Assembly (NCBI GenBank): GCA_965243605.1
Contig: CBDEVQ010000123.1
Location: 17,684 to 81,683, forward strand
Length of the DNA: 64,000 nucleotides
From: JBMYYR01 sp965243605
Lineage (GTDB): Bacteria; Bacteroidota; Bacteroidia; Flavobacteriales; CAJXXR01
Reading direction: 5' to 3'
Part shown: positions 17,310-26,209 of the stretch, in pieces
Layout of the letters: the number at the start of each line of letters is the position of its first letter
How positions within the stretch are numbered: position 1 is the stretch's first letter
The notes under the pieces: generated by a model
What the model was told of the DNA's origin: nothing
The model's database searches: none
Seen by the model: the letters and a program-made list of their open reading frames with translations, nothing else
Position numbers and translations under genes: made by a program

Positions 17310-17780
17310 ATGAAAACCAGTAAACATATAGCAAAACACCTAAGAGAAATTTATTTTGGAGGCAATTGGACCTGCTCTAGTCTTAAAACCCAATTGTCTG
17401 ATGTTTCCTTATTAGAAGCTAAACAAATCGTTTATAATCTAAACTCTATTTTAACACTCACCCATCATATTCACTATTATATATTAGCCGTAACCCAAGT
17501 GCTTAAAGGCCATAAATTAATCGCCAAAGACGAGTTAAGCTTTAACCACCCGAGTATAGAATCTGAACAACAATGGAATACCTATTTAGAAAATATTTGG
17601 AAAGAAGCTGAGGTTTTTGCAGACTTAATAGAACAACTTCCAGATGCCATTCTAGAGACCAATTTCACAGATGAAAAATATGGAATCTATTATCGAAACC
17701 TACAAGGTATAATAGAACATTCTCATTACCATTTAGGACAAATAAGTCTCCTCAAAAAAATAATAAAATCGAAAAACTAA
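17310..17780 (+). CDS. DinB-like four-helix protein
   Basis: 156 residues, all-helical composition. The histidines expected of the DinB/YfiT metal-binding four-helix fold are visible in LTHHIHYYILAV (about residues 48-59) and IIEHSHYHLGQISLLKK (about 135-151), the latter being the usual C-terminal signature. Members include metal-dependent thiol transferases and stress proteins; the reaction here is unknown. The gene is monocistronic with a hairpin at 17811-17846. Confidence 0.75.
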   Translation: MKTSKHIAKHLREIYFGGNWTCSSLKTQLSDVSLLEAKQIVYNLNSILTLTHHIHYYILAVTQVLKGHKLIAKDELSFNHPSIESEQQWNTYLENIWKEAEVFADLIEQLPDAILETNFTDEKYGIYYRNLQGIIEHSHYHLGQISLLKKIIKSKN

Positions 17781-17810
17781 GCCTTTTTATACGTCTTATC
17801 AATAAAAAAT

Positions 17811-17846
17811 AAAAGTTCAATACACTCTAACCTGCATTGAACTTTT
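17811..17846 (+). terminator. Intrinsic terminator
   Basis: Arms AAAAGTTCAAT and ATTGAACTTTT pair across a 14-base loop, 31 bases after the DinB-like gene. Confidence 0.6.
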
Positions 17847-18040
17847 ATGTAAAGTAGGGGGACTTTAAACGTTTAATCAAAAACTATTGATTTAATCTCT
17901 TTTTTTTACTTGCTACTGTAAACATACGACGGCTTGATAGATTTTATTACATTTATTCTTTGAAGTAATAATATTTCAGGATTAACGGTATTAATTTATT
18001 AGATAAACAACATTAAGTATATCTAAAAAAATGGCATAAA

Positions 18041-18068
18041 AAAAAGGTAAGATGCTATCTTACCTTTT
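18041..18068 (-). terminator. Intrinsic terminator of the minus-strand gene at 18091
   Basis: Perfect stem AAAAGGTAAGAT/ATCTTACCTTTT with a GCT loop and a T-run on the minus strand. Confidence 0.8.
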
Positions 18069-18090
18069 AATCGATTTCAAAAATCATCAA

Positions 18091-18657
18091 TTATTCATCA
18101 ATAATAGTATAGGTTATTGTAACCGTATTACTTAAATCTGTAGTTAACGTTTGATATTCATCATCATCAAATGATAAATTATAAGTTAACAGATGTCCAT
18201 TACTAACACCATCTCCAGTAAAAGCAGATCCAATACCCGTTATAATAGAAGAGGTTACACCGTCGGATAAGGTGATGGCTTGAACATTCGGTATTCCTTT
18301 AGAGCCTTCACCATTACCGATGTCTAATCCTGCAGATACAGATAACTCCATACCAACCGGTAGATCATTGGTCATACCAACCGTTATTTTACGTGTACTT
18401 CCATCCGTAGCTTTAACATTTGTATAATTCAACCATAAGGATGAATTTGACAATTCAAAACTAAATGCTGTACCAGCTTCTGAAATTGCTTCTGGAGCAA
18501 AATTAACTGCATTATTACCTCCAGGCCCTTCAATATCTAATATACTTGTAGCAGATACTGTAAACGTAACCAAATGGTTGTCTGATCCTGTATCTTGAGC
18601 AAATACAACAGTATTTACGGCTAATATGATTATTAATATTAATGGAATCCTTTTCAT
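18091..18657 (-). CDS. Secreted protein, diverged member of the ILDIEGPGGNN family
   Basis: 188 residues from the ATG at 18657, where the signal peptide begins (MKRIPLILIIILAVNTVVFA); the longer frame to 18723 is not secretory in character. The mature part carries the same landmarks as the four near-identical genes at 53570, 59246, 61681 and 62738: SILDIEGPGGNN, SLWLNYTNVKA, RKITVGMTNDLP, IITGIGSAFTG, and a VTITYTI ending. It is all-beta, lacks a T9SS tail, and has no recognised function. It is clearly diverged from the other copies, so it is an older paralogue. Confidence 0.7.
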   Translation of the reverse strand: MKRIPLILIIILAVNTVVFAQDTGSDNHLVTFTVSATSILDIEGPGGNNAVNFAPEAISEAGTAFSFELSNSSLWLNYTNVKATDGSTRKITVGMTNDLPVGMELSVSAGLDIGNGEGSKGIPNVQAITLSDGVTSSIITGIGSAFTGDGVSNGHLLTYNLSFDDDEYQTLTTDLSNTVTITYTIIDE

Positions 18658-18942
18658 AATATTTTGATAAATTAAGAACTCTTGTTTGTTTGCTGCTTGC
18701 TTAAAGCAGAATAAATGTAACAAAATACTTTATCAAAAACAAATAAAACACCTATAAATCAAGTAGATATAAAAATACTATTTAATTCATTAGGCATATA
18801 TCACCTATACACGCTGAGAAAATCATGATTTACAACCTGTACAATATTTCCATTACACTAAAACCCCTTACCGTCTAAAAATCTATTTATTTCGAATAAA
18901 TAGAGGTTAATAGCAATTCGTTTAACTCCAAGAATGGAATTA

Positions 18943-20175
18943 TTATAATTTAATAAACTTTAATGATGATACGATTGAACCATCCTCTATTATTTTCACA
19001 AAATACAATCCGTTCGGTAAATTTGAAACATCTGTATTTTGGCCTTGAAACCTTTTAAGTAGCTGTCCATTTATATCGTAAATTTCGGCGTTTAAAACAG
19101 ATACAATATCATCGCTATTAATTTGCAGTGTATGTTTTACTGGATTTGGGTAAAGGAAATATGCCGGTTGTTGATTTAACTCTGTTAAATCCAATCCTTG
19201 AATCTCTATATTCTGAATTAAAGAATCTGTACATCCACCGTTATACGTGGTTAATTTCACATTATACATTCCGTTGTTTAAATAGGCATGGCTTGGTTCA
19301 AGTTCATTTGAAAAAGTTCCATCGCCAAAATCCCAAACAACACTATCAATATTTAAGGATAAATTATCAAAATGAACGCTATCATTAACAATGGTTGAAG
19401 TATAATCAACAAACATATCAAACGTATTGATTCTCCAATCTGAAAAATTATTTAATACAATAGAGTCTGATAATTCCCTATAAGATAAAGCCTCCGACAC
19501 TGGTAACCCATTATTAATAGTAGAATTAGCCGATGCATTCTGAAAAATACTGGAATAAAAAACACATGCTGCTATGTATGACCCTTTGGCATTCGGATGA
19601 ATATCTCCGGCAGATCCCCAGAGCATATTTGTTAAATCTGAATTCCAAGACGATCGAAACACCTCTCCTACTGGTGCAAAAAATGCCTGAGTAGAATCCG
19701 CCAAAATAGTAAGGTTGGTCTTAATTAAATCCATCGTATTATTATACGTCACTAAATCCGATGCCGAGTTACCCCAAACCCCGTAAGAAATTTCATAATA
19801 CAAGACCTTAGCACATGGATTGTATGTACGTATAGAATCATTTAAAATTTTTGCACGATCTAAGGTTTCTTGAATAGTAAAAGAGTACCCTGGAGATTCA
19901 TTTGACCCAGGTTGTAAAACCACATAATCCCAATCGCCCTGTTTAAAATGATTAAACACTTGTTGATCTACTGCATGATGAACAAACCCCGTTCCTCCAG
20001 GTGCATATACCGTAACTTCCGTACTATCACCTAATGAATTGGCTATAGATTCAAAGGTTTCGGGCATAGAATTATAATAGGTTAAACTATTACCAATAAA
20101 TAAGACCTTTGTTATATCTTGGGCTTGTAGAGAACATACAAGTAATACAGCAATTTTAAGAATGTGCGCTTTCAT
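18943..20175 (-). CDS. Secreted SGNH-type hydrolase with PKD domain and T9SS tail
   Basis: 410 residues from the ATG at 20175 (signal peptide MKAHILKIAVLLVCSLQA); the TTG at 20184 was rejected. The SGNH fold is indicated by block I VLFIGNSLTYYN with nucleophile Ser30, block II-like GGTGFVHH, block III-like LQPGSNES, and GDIHPNAKG near residue 195 supplying Asp and His. A PKD domain follows at about 245-320 (SVVWDFGDGTFSNELEPSHA), then a T9SS type A domain (YPNPVKHTLQIN ... GLYFVKI ... LKFIKL). It is predicted to be an exported esterase or carbohydrate deacetylase; the substrate is unknown. Confidence 0.85.
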   Translation of the reverse strand: MKAHILKIAVLLVCSLQAQDITKVLFIGNSLTYYNSMPETFESIANSLGDSTEVTVYAPGGTGFVHHAVDQQVFNHFKQGDWDYVVLQPGSNESPGYSFTIQETLDRAKILNDSIRTYNPCAKVLYYEISYGVWGNSASDLVTYNNTMDLIKTNLTILADSTQAFFAPVGEVFRSSWNSDLTNMLWGSAGDIHPNAKGSYIAACVFYSSIFQNASANSTINNGLPVSEALSYRELSDSIVLNNFSDWRINTFDMFVDYTSTIVNDSVHFDNLSLNIDSVVWDFGDGTFSNELEPSHAYLNNGMYNVKLTTYNGGCTDSLIQNIEIQGLDLTELNQQPAYFLYPNPVKHTLQINSDDIVSVLNAEIYDINGQLLKRFQGQNTDVSNLPNGLYFVKIIEDGSIVSSLKFIKL

Positions 20176-20348
20176 AAAAATCAAAAATTATAAAATGGTA
20201 TAGGCTTTACTCGTAAAAACGAATAAACAACCATAAAAACGAAGCAAACTTATACAAGATTTATAAACTACAGTATACAAATACTTACTAAATCAGATTC
20301 TTTTATACTAATTTGCCGCCATACAATTCCAATTCTTACTGAAAAAAT

Positions 20349-20356
20349 TATATTTG
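20349..20356 (+). promoter_or_regulatory. Promoter -7 box of smpB
   Basis: TATATTTG matches TAnnTTTG exactly and ends only four bases before the smpB ATG, so the mRNA would have almost no 5' leader. Confidence 0.5.
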
Positions 20357-20360
20357 TAAC

Positions 20361-20831
20361 ATGAGTAAAAAAATAGTACAGAAGAAAGTTAGTATAAAAA
20401 ATAAAAAGGCGCGTTTTGAATTTGAAATTACAGATACATATGTTGCTGGAATTGTATTAACTGGTACCGAAATAAAATCCTTAAGAACAGGAAAAGGAAG
20501 CATAGGAGAATCTTATGCATATGTACATAACAATAAAGAAGTTTGGGTTAAAGAAATGTATATTGCTGAATATGCAAACGGTTCATATAACAACCATTTA
20601 CCAAGACGAAATAGAAAATTATTATTACAGAAAAAAGAAATTAGAAAAATATCGAGTAAACTTCAAAACGTTGGTTTTACGCTTGTGCCTTTAGAGTTAT
20701 TTATTAATGATAAAGGATTGGCTAAACTGAAAATTGGTGTTGCGCGTGGTAAAAAGATTCACGATAAAAGAAATACACTTAAAGAGCGTGATGTTAAACG
20801 TACATTAGATAGAGCAAGTAAATCATATTAA
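20361..20831 (+). CDS. smpB: SsrA-binding protein SmpB
   Basis: 156 residues, normal length. SmpB binds tmRNA and delivers it to stalled ribosomes for trans-translation. Family landmarks are clear: NKKARFEFEITDTYVAGIVL, TGTEIKSLRTGKGSI, the segment LPRRNRKLLLQKKEI, and the basic C-terminal tail GKKIHDKRNTLKERDVKRTL. The ATG at 20361 fits the family N-terminus. The promoter -7 box ends four bases before it, suggesting a leaderless transcript. It heads a forward block, with the next gene 12 bases downstream. Confidence 0.96.
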   Translation: MSKKIVQKKVSIKNKKARFEFEITDTYVAGIVLTGTEIKSLRTGKGSIGESYAYVHNNKEVWVKEMYIAEYANGSYNNHLPRRNRKLLLQKKEIRKISSKLQNVGFTLVPLELFINDKGLAKLKIGVARGKKIHDKRNTLKERDVKRTLDRASKSY

Positions 20832-20843
20832 CAAATAAACATT

Positions 20844-21365
20844 ATGGATTCAAAAAAAATTACATTAAAGTATGGATTAATTCTTGGAGGTGCAGTTTCT
20901 ATTTACTCTGCAATTCTTAATCAAATTGGAATGGGTACCGACCAAACGGTGGCAAGTATTGCCTATCTATTTATTCCTATTGTATTATTTTTTGCCATGA
21001 AAGAGAAACGTGCTCTATTGGGACATTTATCCTTTGGACAAGGATTTGGAATGGGTGCTTTAGTTTCATTACTTGGATCTATTATTATTTCTGTTTTTAT
21101 TTATGTGTACTTTACATTTCTAAACCCAGACATTATTCAGGTTATCATAGAAACTACCGAAACTAATTTATACAGCAGAGGAATGGATGATGATCAGGTT
21201 GAACAAATATTAGAAATGCAAAAACCATTTTTCACACCTGGTTGGATGTCTTTCTTTTCATTATTAATATACACAATTGTTGGAGTCATATTTTCTTTAA
21301 TTGTTGCATTAGTAGTTAAACAGCCACAATCTCCAGAACAACTGGATGGACAATCGCAATACTAA
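20844..21365 (+). CDS. DUF4199 membrane protein
   Basis: 173 residues with four hydrophobic segments (about 10-25, 33-50, 70-95 and 130-158). The pattern FGQGFGMGALVSLLGSIIISVFIYVYFTFLNP is typical of the Bacteroidota DUF4199 family, integral inner-membrane proteins of unknown function. It starts 12 bases after smpB and is followed by a second DUF4199 gene. Confidence 0.85.
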   Translation: MDSKKITLKYGLILGGAVSIYSAILNQIGMGTDQTVASIAYLFIPIVLFFAMKEKRALLGHLSFGQGFGMGALVSLLGSIIISVFIYVYFTFLNPDIIQVIIETTETNLYSRGMDDDQVEQILEMQKPFFTPGWMSFFSLLIYTIVGVIFSLIVALVVKQPQSPEQLDGQSQY

Positions 21366-21448
21366 TTTTTGTATTGTTATAAAAACAAATAATACCTTTT
21401 GGAAAGAGTTATGTAAATTCGCATCTCTTTCCAATTCTTTTTATACAT

Positions 21449-21988
21449 ATGGCAAAAAACAAAAATAAAGTCGCTTTAAAAAATGGAATGTTTTTAGGAG
21501 CTTCAATTATAGGAGTAACATTAGCGTTAAAAGCATTAAACAAGTTTGATAACGGAACCATATTACTCGTTTTTTCGGCCTTGTTTTTTCTTTTTAGCTT
21601 CATCGCTATTATTCAAGGTAAAAAACATTTAGGCAACAAATCTTTTAGAGATTCGTTTTCTACAGGATTTAAAACTACCGTTTTTGGAGCGCTTATTGTG
21701 GGAATATGGACCTATATATTCTTCACGTTTATTGACCCTGATCTTCTAACTGAAATTAGAGATAACGAGATTGATGTGATCATAAAAGATATTGCAGTAA
21801 AACGAAAAGAAGGGATTGAATTTACCCAAGAACAAATCGATAAAGGAATAGCCCAAATGAAACAATTTATGTCTCCTCAATCTTTAGGAGTCAAAATTGG
21901 ATTTTTTACTATAATTTTAGGCGCAATAACTTCGTTAGTTACAACAACACTTAGCGAATTAATCTGGATGAGAAATGCAAAGCGATAA
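21449..21988 (+). CDS. DUF4199 membrane protein (second copy)
   Basis: 179 residues, same four-segment layout as its neighbour, with FRDSFSTGFKTTVFGALIVGI and FFTFIDPDLLTEI matching the DUF4199 pattern. It overlaps the following glycosyltransferase gene by 14 bases, indicating translational coupling. In related genomes DUF4199 genes often sit beside this type of glycosyltransferase, which hints at a shared envelope role; the function itself is unknown. Confidence 0.85.
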   Translation: MAKNKNKVALKNGMFLGASIIGVTLALKALNKFDNGTILLVFSALFFLFSFIAIIQGKKHLGNKSFRDSFSTGFKTTVFGALIVGIWTYIFFTFIDPDLLTEIRDNEIDVIIKDIAVKRKEGIEFTQEQIDKGIAQMKQFMSPQSLGVKIGFFTIILGAITSLVTTTLSELIWMRNAKR

Positions 21989-22934
21989 ACACTACGATAT
22001 ATCAGTGGTAATCCCACTATTTAATGAAGAAGAATCTTTACCCGAATTACATGCATGGATAAGAAAAGTTGTTTCCGATCATAATTTTTCTACCCAAATT
22101 GTAATGATAGACGACGGAAGTACAGATACATCTTGGGAAGTCATTGAAAAATTAAAATCTGAAGATAACGATTTAGTTGGTGTAAAGTTTAGACGTAACT
22201 ATGGGAAATCTGCAGGTTTATATGTTGGGTTTGATCAAGCTGAAGGTGATGTTGTTATAACTATGGATGCAGATTTACAAGATTCTCCAGAAGAAATTCC
22301 AGAACTGTTTGACATGATTAAAAATCAAGGATATGATTTAGTTTCTGGATGGAAGCAAAAACGATTTGATCCATTGTCTAAAACTATTCCAACCAAATTA
22401 TTTAATGCAGCCACTCGAAAAATGTCTGGTGTTCAATTAAATGATTTTAATTGTGGATTAAAAGCCTACCGTAAAGCCGTTATTAAAACCGTAGAAGTAT
22501 ATGGTGAAATGCACCGTTATATTCCTGTTATGGCAAATTGGGCTGGATTTAAAAATATTGGTGAAAAAGTAGTTCAGCATCAAGAACGTAAATATGGTGT
22601 AACTAAATTCGGACTCGAACGATTTATTAATGGGTTCTTAGACTTAATGTCTATTACATTTATTTCTAAATTTGGTAAACGACCAATGCATTTTTTTGGT
22701 ACCTTAGGAACAATCATTTTTGGTATAGCCATGTGTTTTATTCTGTACATTGGTCTAGACAAAGTTTTCTTTAATACTGACGGTCAAAAATTAGCAGAAA
22801 GAACGGAATTTTTTGTTGCTCTAATCTTTTTAGTTATTGGTATGCAACTTTTCATCACTGGGTTTATTGCAGAAATGATAGCTCGAAATAAAGTCGATAG
22901 AAACAATTACCATTTAGAAAAAGTCCTTCATTAA
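21975..22934 (+). CDS. Family 2 glycosyltransferase (DPM1/ArnC type) with two membrane segments
   Basis: 319 residues. The GT-A domain has VVIPLFNEEESLPEL near the start, VMIDDGSTDTSW around residues 43-54 for nucleotide-sugar binding, and ITMDADLQDSPEE near 95-107 with the DxD metal site. Two C-terminal membrane helices (about 240-262 and 275-300) anchor it, as in polyprenyl-phosphate glycosyltransferases. The predicted reaction is transfer of a sugar to undecaprenyl phosphate or a lipid at the cytoplasmic face. It overlaps the upstream DUF4199 gene. Confidence 0.88.
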   Translation: MQSDKHYDISVVIPLFNEEESLPELHAWIRKVVSDHNFSTQIVMIDDGSTDTSWEVIEKLKSEDNDLVGVKFRRNYGKSAGLYVGFDQAEGDVVITMDADLQDSPEEIPELFDMIKNQGYDLVSGWKQKRFDPLSKTIPTKLFNAATRKMSGVQLNDFNCGLKAYRKAVIKTVEVYGEMHRYIPVMANWAGFKNIGEKVVQHQERKYGVTKFGLERFINGFLDLMSITFISKFGKRPMHFFGTLGTIIFGIAMCFILYIGLDKVFFNTDGQKLAERTEFFVALIFLVIGMQLFITGFIAEMIARNKVDRNNYHLEKVLH

Positions 22935-22950
22935 AAAATACTCAATTATC

Positions 22951-23613
22951 ATGTTTAAACATATTACCTTCTTTTTACTTCTTATTCTTTCAACGTACGG
23001 TTTTTCTCAGAACCACACAGATGAACAAGGTCTTAAACAAGGAAAATGGTCTAAAAACCATTCTAATGGTAACCTAAGATATGAAGGTCAATTTACAGAT
23101 AACAAAGAAATTGGAGAGTTTAATTTTTACGATAAACACGGGAAGATAGTCAGTAATCGTAATTATGAAACACCTGGAGGATTAGCCCTATGTAAAATGT
23201 ATAATATGTTCGGTTACCTTCATGCTCAAGGTAAAATGGATGGCCGTAAAAAAGAAGGTGAATGGATATTCTATTCTAAGAACGGACAAGATACGGTTAC
23301 CATTGAAAATTATAAAGACGGTATTCTTGAAGGTCATCATGTTACTTATTTTTCCAATAGACAGATTGCTTCTGAAGTCAATTTTGAAAATGGTAAAAAA
23401 GTAGGTAAGTACACCGAATATTATAAAAACGGACAAATAGAACAAACAGGCGTATATGTAAAAGGTGAACTTGAAGGTGAAGTCATCTACAAATACAATA
23501 CAGGAAAAGTAAAGCGCAAAGGTACTTTCAAAAACGGAGATAAAATTGGAAAATGGACTGATTATACGCTTGACGGGAAAATAAAAGAGATAATAGACTA
23601 TAATAAAAAGTAA
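22951..23613 (+). CDS. Secreted MORN-like/YwqK-type repeat protein
   Basis: 220 residues with signal peptide MFKHITFFLLLILSTYGFS. Repeated motifs of about 22 residues (GKWSKNHSNGNLRYEGQF, GEWIFYSKNGQDTV, GKYTEYYKNGQIEQTGVY, GKWTDYTLDGKIKEI) are MORN-type repeats as in YwqK-family proteins. Automatic annotation often calls these antitoxins, but a periplasmic or surface scaffold is at least as likely because of the signal peptide. It lies 16 bases after the glycosyltransferase and 5 before the protease gene, so it is probably in one operon. Confidence 0.8.
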   Translation: MFKHITFFLLLILSTYGFSQNHTDEQGLKQGKWSKNHSNGNLRYEGQFTDNKEIGEFNFYDKHGKIVSNRNYETPGGLALCKMYNMFGYLHAQGKMDGRKKEGEWIFYSKNGQDTVTIENYKDGILEGHHVTYFSNRQIASEVNFENGKKVGKYTEYYKNGQIEQTGVYVKGELEGEVIYKYNTGKVKRKGTFKNGDKIGKWTDYTLDGKIKEIIDYNKK

Positions 23614-23618
23614 TAGTT

Positions 23619-25241
23619 ATGAAAACAGGTTGGTTTATTTTTTTCTCTTTACTCCTATTTAACATGGGCAATGCTTTAGCTCAATTTACATCAACCTATC
23701 AATTAGAATTTACGGATAAAGGATCTTATACTTTTGAAGATATAACTTTAAGCTCTAAAAGTTTAGCACGAAGACAATCTCAAAACATTCCACTATCACA
23801 AAAAGATATTCCAGTATTCCAAACTTACATTCAATCTATTCAAGATCTACAAGTTCCAATACATTTTGCTTCAAGATGGGCCAATAGTATTTTTATTAAA
23901 GCTTCGGCTGAACAAATACCAACATTAGAAGCTCTTCACTTTGTAAAACAAATAACTCCTACTAAACACATTAAATCTGGTTTAAGTCAAATATGTTCAA
24001 CACCTACTCACTCTTTTTATAGTGAAGATTTAGAACCCGTAAATGAATATCATTTTTCTGACCCACAAATAACACAAATAGAAGGTAAAACTTTACATGA
24101 ACACGGTTACAGAGGTCAAGATATTACCATTGCTGTATTTGATGCTGGATTCTATAAAGTGAATGAACATCCTGTATTTGAAAAAGCATTTGTTGAAAAT
24201 AGAATAACAGCTGGTCCCGATTTTGTAAGAGGAAATCATGAAAATGTAAACTATACATTCTCTACACATGGACAGATGGTACTTTCTACCATGGCTGGAG
24301 ATATTGATGGAACCTATATTGGAACTGCACCTGATGCCAATTATATATTGATCCGAACGGAAGACGCAATTAACGAAAGCCTAATGGAAGAGTATTATTG
24401 GCTTCAAGCTGCAGAATATTCAGATTCTTTAGGTGTAGATATGATTAATTCATCTTTAGGCTACACCGTATTTGATGACACGCTTGAGAATCATACTTAT
24501 GAACAAATGAATGGTGATTATACGCTAATTACTAAAGCCGCCGATTGGGCTGCCGAAACAGGTATATTAGTGGTGAATAGTGCTGGAAATTCTGGAGGAA
24601 CAAATTGGTATTATATTGGCGCTCCTGCAGATGGAGATAGTGTATTTTCTATTGGAGCTGTAGATATGGATGGTATTTCGGCAGACTTTAGTTCTCATGG
24701 CCCAACGTTTGATGGTCGAGTTAAACCTAATGTTGTTGGACATGGAGCTGGTGTATACGTTGCGAGTGGACAAGCTGAGTACGGACCAAGTAACGGAACA
24801 TCGTTTTCGGGTCCTGTTATTTGTGGAATGACAGCAAGCTTATGGCAATATCTAAAATCCATTGAGCCGAGTATTTCGAATATGGATGTTATTGCACGAA
24901 TAGAAGAAAGTGCAAACCTATTCCCTAATTACGATGAAAATTATGGATATGGAATTCCAAATTATAAATCTATAGTTCCAGACATTACCCCGAATCAAAT
25001 ACCAAATGACGACATAGGGATTTATCCTAACCCATTTCATAATAATATAAGTATACACTATAATTTCAATAAAAACGATGTGGTAGAAATTGTTTCCGCT
25101 ACTGGACAACTTCTCCATTCTCAATTAATTTCTGGAGCATGTTCTTCATCTTTCATTAATACAGAACATTTACCGAAGGGTATCTATTTTATTGCCATTA
25201 AATCTAAAGACAAAAAACACATACTAAAAGCGATCAAATAA
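23619..25241 (+). CDS. Subtilisin-like (S8) serine protease with T9SS tail
   Basis: 540 residues. A signal peptide (MKTGWFIFFSLLLFNMGNALA) is followed by an inhibitor-like propeptide (about 25-150) containing SLARRQSQNI, then the S8 catalytic domain with Asp175 (VFDAGF), His217 (STHGQMV) and Ser395 (NGTSFSGPV), plus the oxyanion region VVNSAGNSGG. The last 75 residues are a T9SS type A sorting domain (YPNPFHNNISIHYN ... GIYFIAIKS). It is an exported peptidase for extracellular protein digestion or processing. Its stop codon overlaps the next start by one base. Confidence 0.93.
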   Translation: MKTGWFIFFSLLLFNMGNALAQFTSTYQLEFTDKGSYTFEDITLSSKSLARRQSQNIPLSQKDIPVFQTYIQSIQDLQVPIHFASRWANSIFIKASAEQIPTLEALHFVKQITPTKHIKSGLSQICSTPTHSFYSEDLEPVNEYHFSDPQITQIEGKTLHEHGYRGQDITIAVFDAGFYKVNEHPVFEKAFVENRITAGPDFVRGNHENVNYTFSTHGQMVLSTMAGDIDGTYIGTAPDANYILIRTEDAINESLMEEYYWLQAAEYSDSLGVDMINSSLGYTVFDDTLENHTYEQMNGDYTLITKAADWAAETGILVVNSAGNSGGTNWYYIGAPADGDSVFSIGAVDMDGISADFSSHGPTFDGRVKPNVVGHGAGVYVASGQAEYGPSNGTSFSGPVICGMTASLWQYLKSIEPSISNMDVIARIEESANLFPNYDENYGYGIPNYKSIVPDITPNQIPNDDIGIYPNPFHNNISIHYNFNKNDVVEIVSATGQLLHSQLISGACSSSFINTEHLPKGIYFIAIKSKDKKHILKAIK

Positions 25242-26191
25242 TGAACAAAAATCCAATTTGCGATTTGTTTAACATAAAGTACCCAATTGTTCAAGGTGGA
25301 ATGATTTGGTGTGCAGGATGGGAACTTGCCTCGGCCGTTTCTAATAACGGAGGATTAGGAATTTTAGGAGCAGGATCTATGTATCCAGACGTTCTAAAGG
25401 AACAGATCAAGAAATGTAAAGAAGCAACAGATAAACCTTACGCTGTAAATTTACCTCTCTTATATCCTAATATAGAAGATCACATAGAAACGATCATTCA
25501 AGAAAAAGTTCCTATTGTTTTCACTTCTGCTGGTTCTCCTAAAAAATGGACAGCCCATCTTCAAGCACATGGAATTAAAGTTGTGCACGTTGTTTCTAAT
25601 TTAAAATTTGCGCTTAAATCTCAAGAAGCAGGCGTAGATGCCATTGTTGCCGAAGGGTTTGAAGCGGGTGGACATAACGGAAGAGAAGAAACGACAACCT
25701 TGTGTTTAATACCTATGGTTGTTAACGCTGTTAATATACCAGTAATTGCAGCTGGAGGAATTGGTAGTGGACAAGCTATTTATGCGGCTTTATCATTAGG
25801 TGCTGACGCTGTTCAGATTGGTAGTTTATTTGCTGCTAGTAAAGAGTCTTCTGCACATATCAACTTTAAGCATGCAATTGTTGATGCTAAAGATGGTGAC
25901 ACAAAACTTATGCTTAAAGAATTAACGCCTGTTCGTTTATTAAAAAATGATTTTTATAACGAAGTAGAAGAAGCATATATTAATAAAGCAACAAAGGAAG
26001 AACTTGCGGAGTTATTAGGCCGTGGTCGTGCTAAAAAAGGAATGTTTGAAGGACAAATGAAAGAAGGTGAATTAGAAATTGGTCAAATTTCAGCAAGTAT
26101 TAATTCAATTAATTCGGTATCCGAAATTTTTGAAAACTTGATTAAAACCTTTAACTTGGCTAAAGACAACATGAATCAATACACATTCTAA
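25241..26191 (+). CDS. Nitronate monooxygenase / FabK-like flavin oxidoreductase
   Basis: 316 residues, FMN-binding TIM barrel. Visible landmarks are YPIVQGGMIWCAG at the start, SNNGGLGILGAG, VAEGFEAGGHNG (about 135-146) and VIAAGGIGSGQAI followed by LGADAVQIGSLF. The family includes 2-nitropropane dioxygenases and the enoyl-ACP reductase FabK. The neighbouring acyl-CoA synthetase makes a lipid-linked role plausible but not proven. The start overlaps the protease stop (TAATG). Confidence 0.88.
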   Translation: MNKNPICDLFNIKYPIVQGGMIWCAGWELASAVSNNGGLGILGAGSMYPDVLKEQIKKCKEATDKPYAVNLPLLYPNIEDHIETIIQEKVPIVFTSAGSPKKWTAHLQAHGIKVVHVVSNLKFALKSQEAGVDAIVAEGFEAGGHNGREETTTLCLIPMVVNAVNIPVIAAGGIGSGQAIYAALSLGADAVQIGSLFAASKESSAHINFKHAIVDAKDGDTKLMLKELTPVRLLKNDFYNEVEEAYINKATKEELAELLGRGRAKKGMFEGQMKEGELEIGQISASINSINSVSEIFENLIKTFNLAKDNMNQYTF

Positions 26192-26209
26192 TCCTAATTT
26201 TACACAGCC

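Noticed and set aside
22951..23613. YwqK-type antitoxin of a toxin-antitoxin pair
   Set aside because: The protein has a signal peptide and no toxin partner; MORN-like repeats alone do not support that role.
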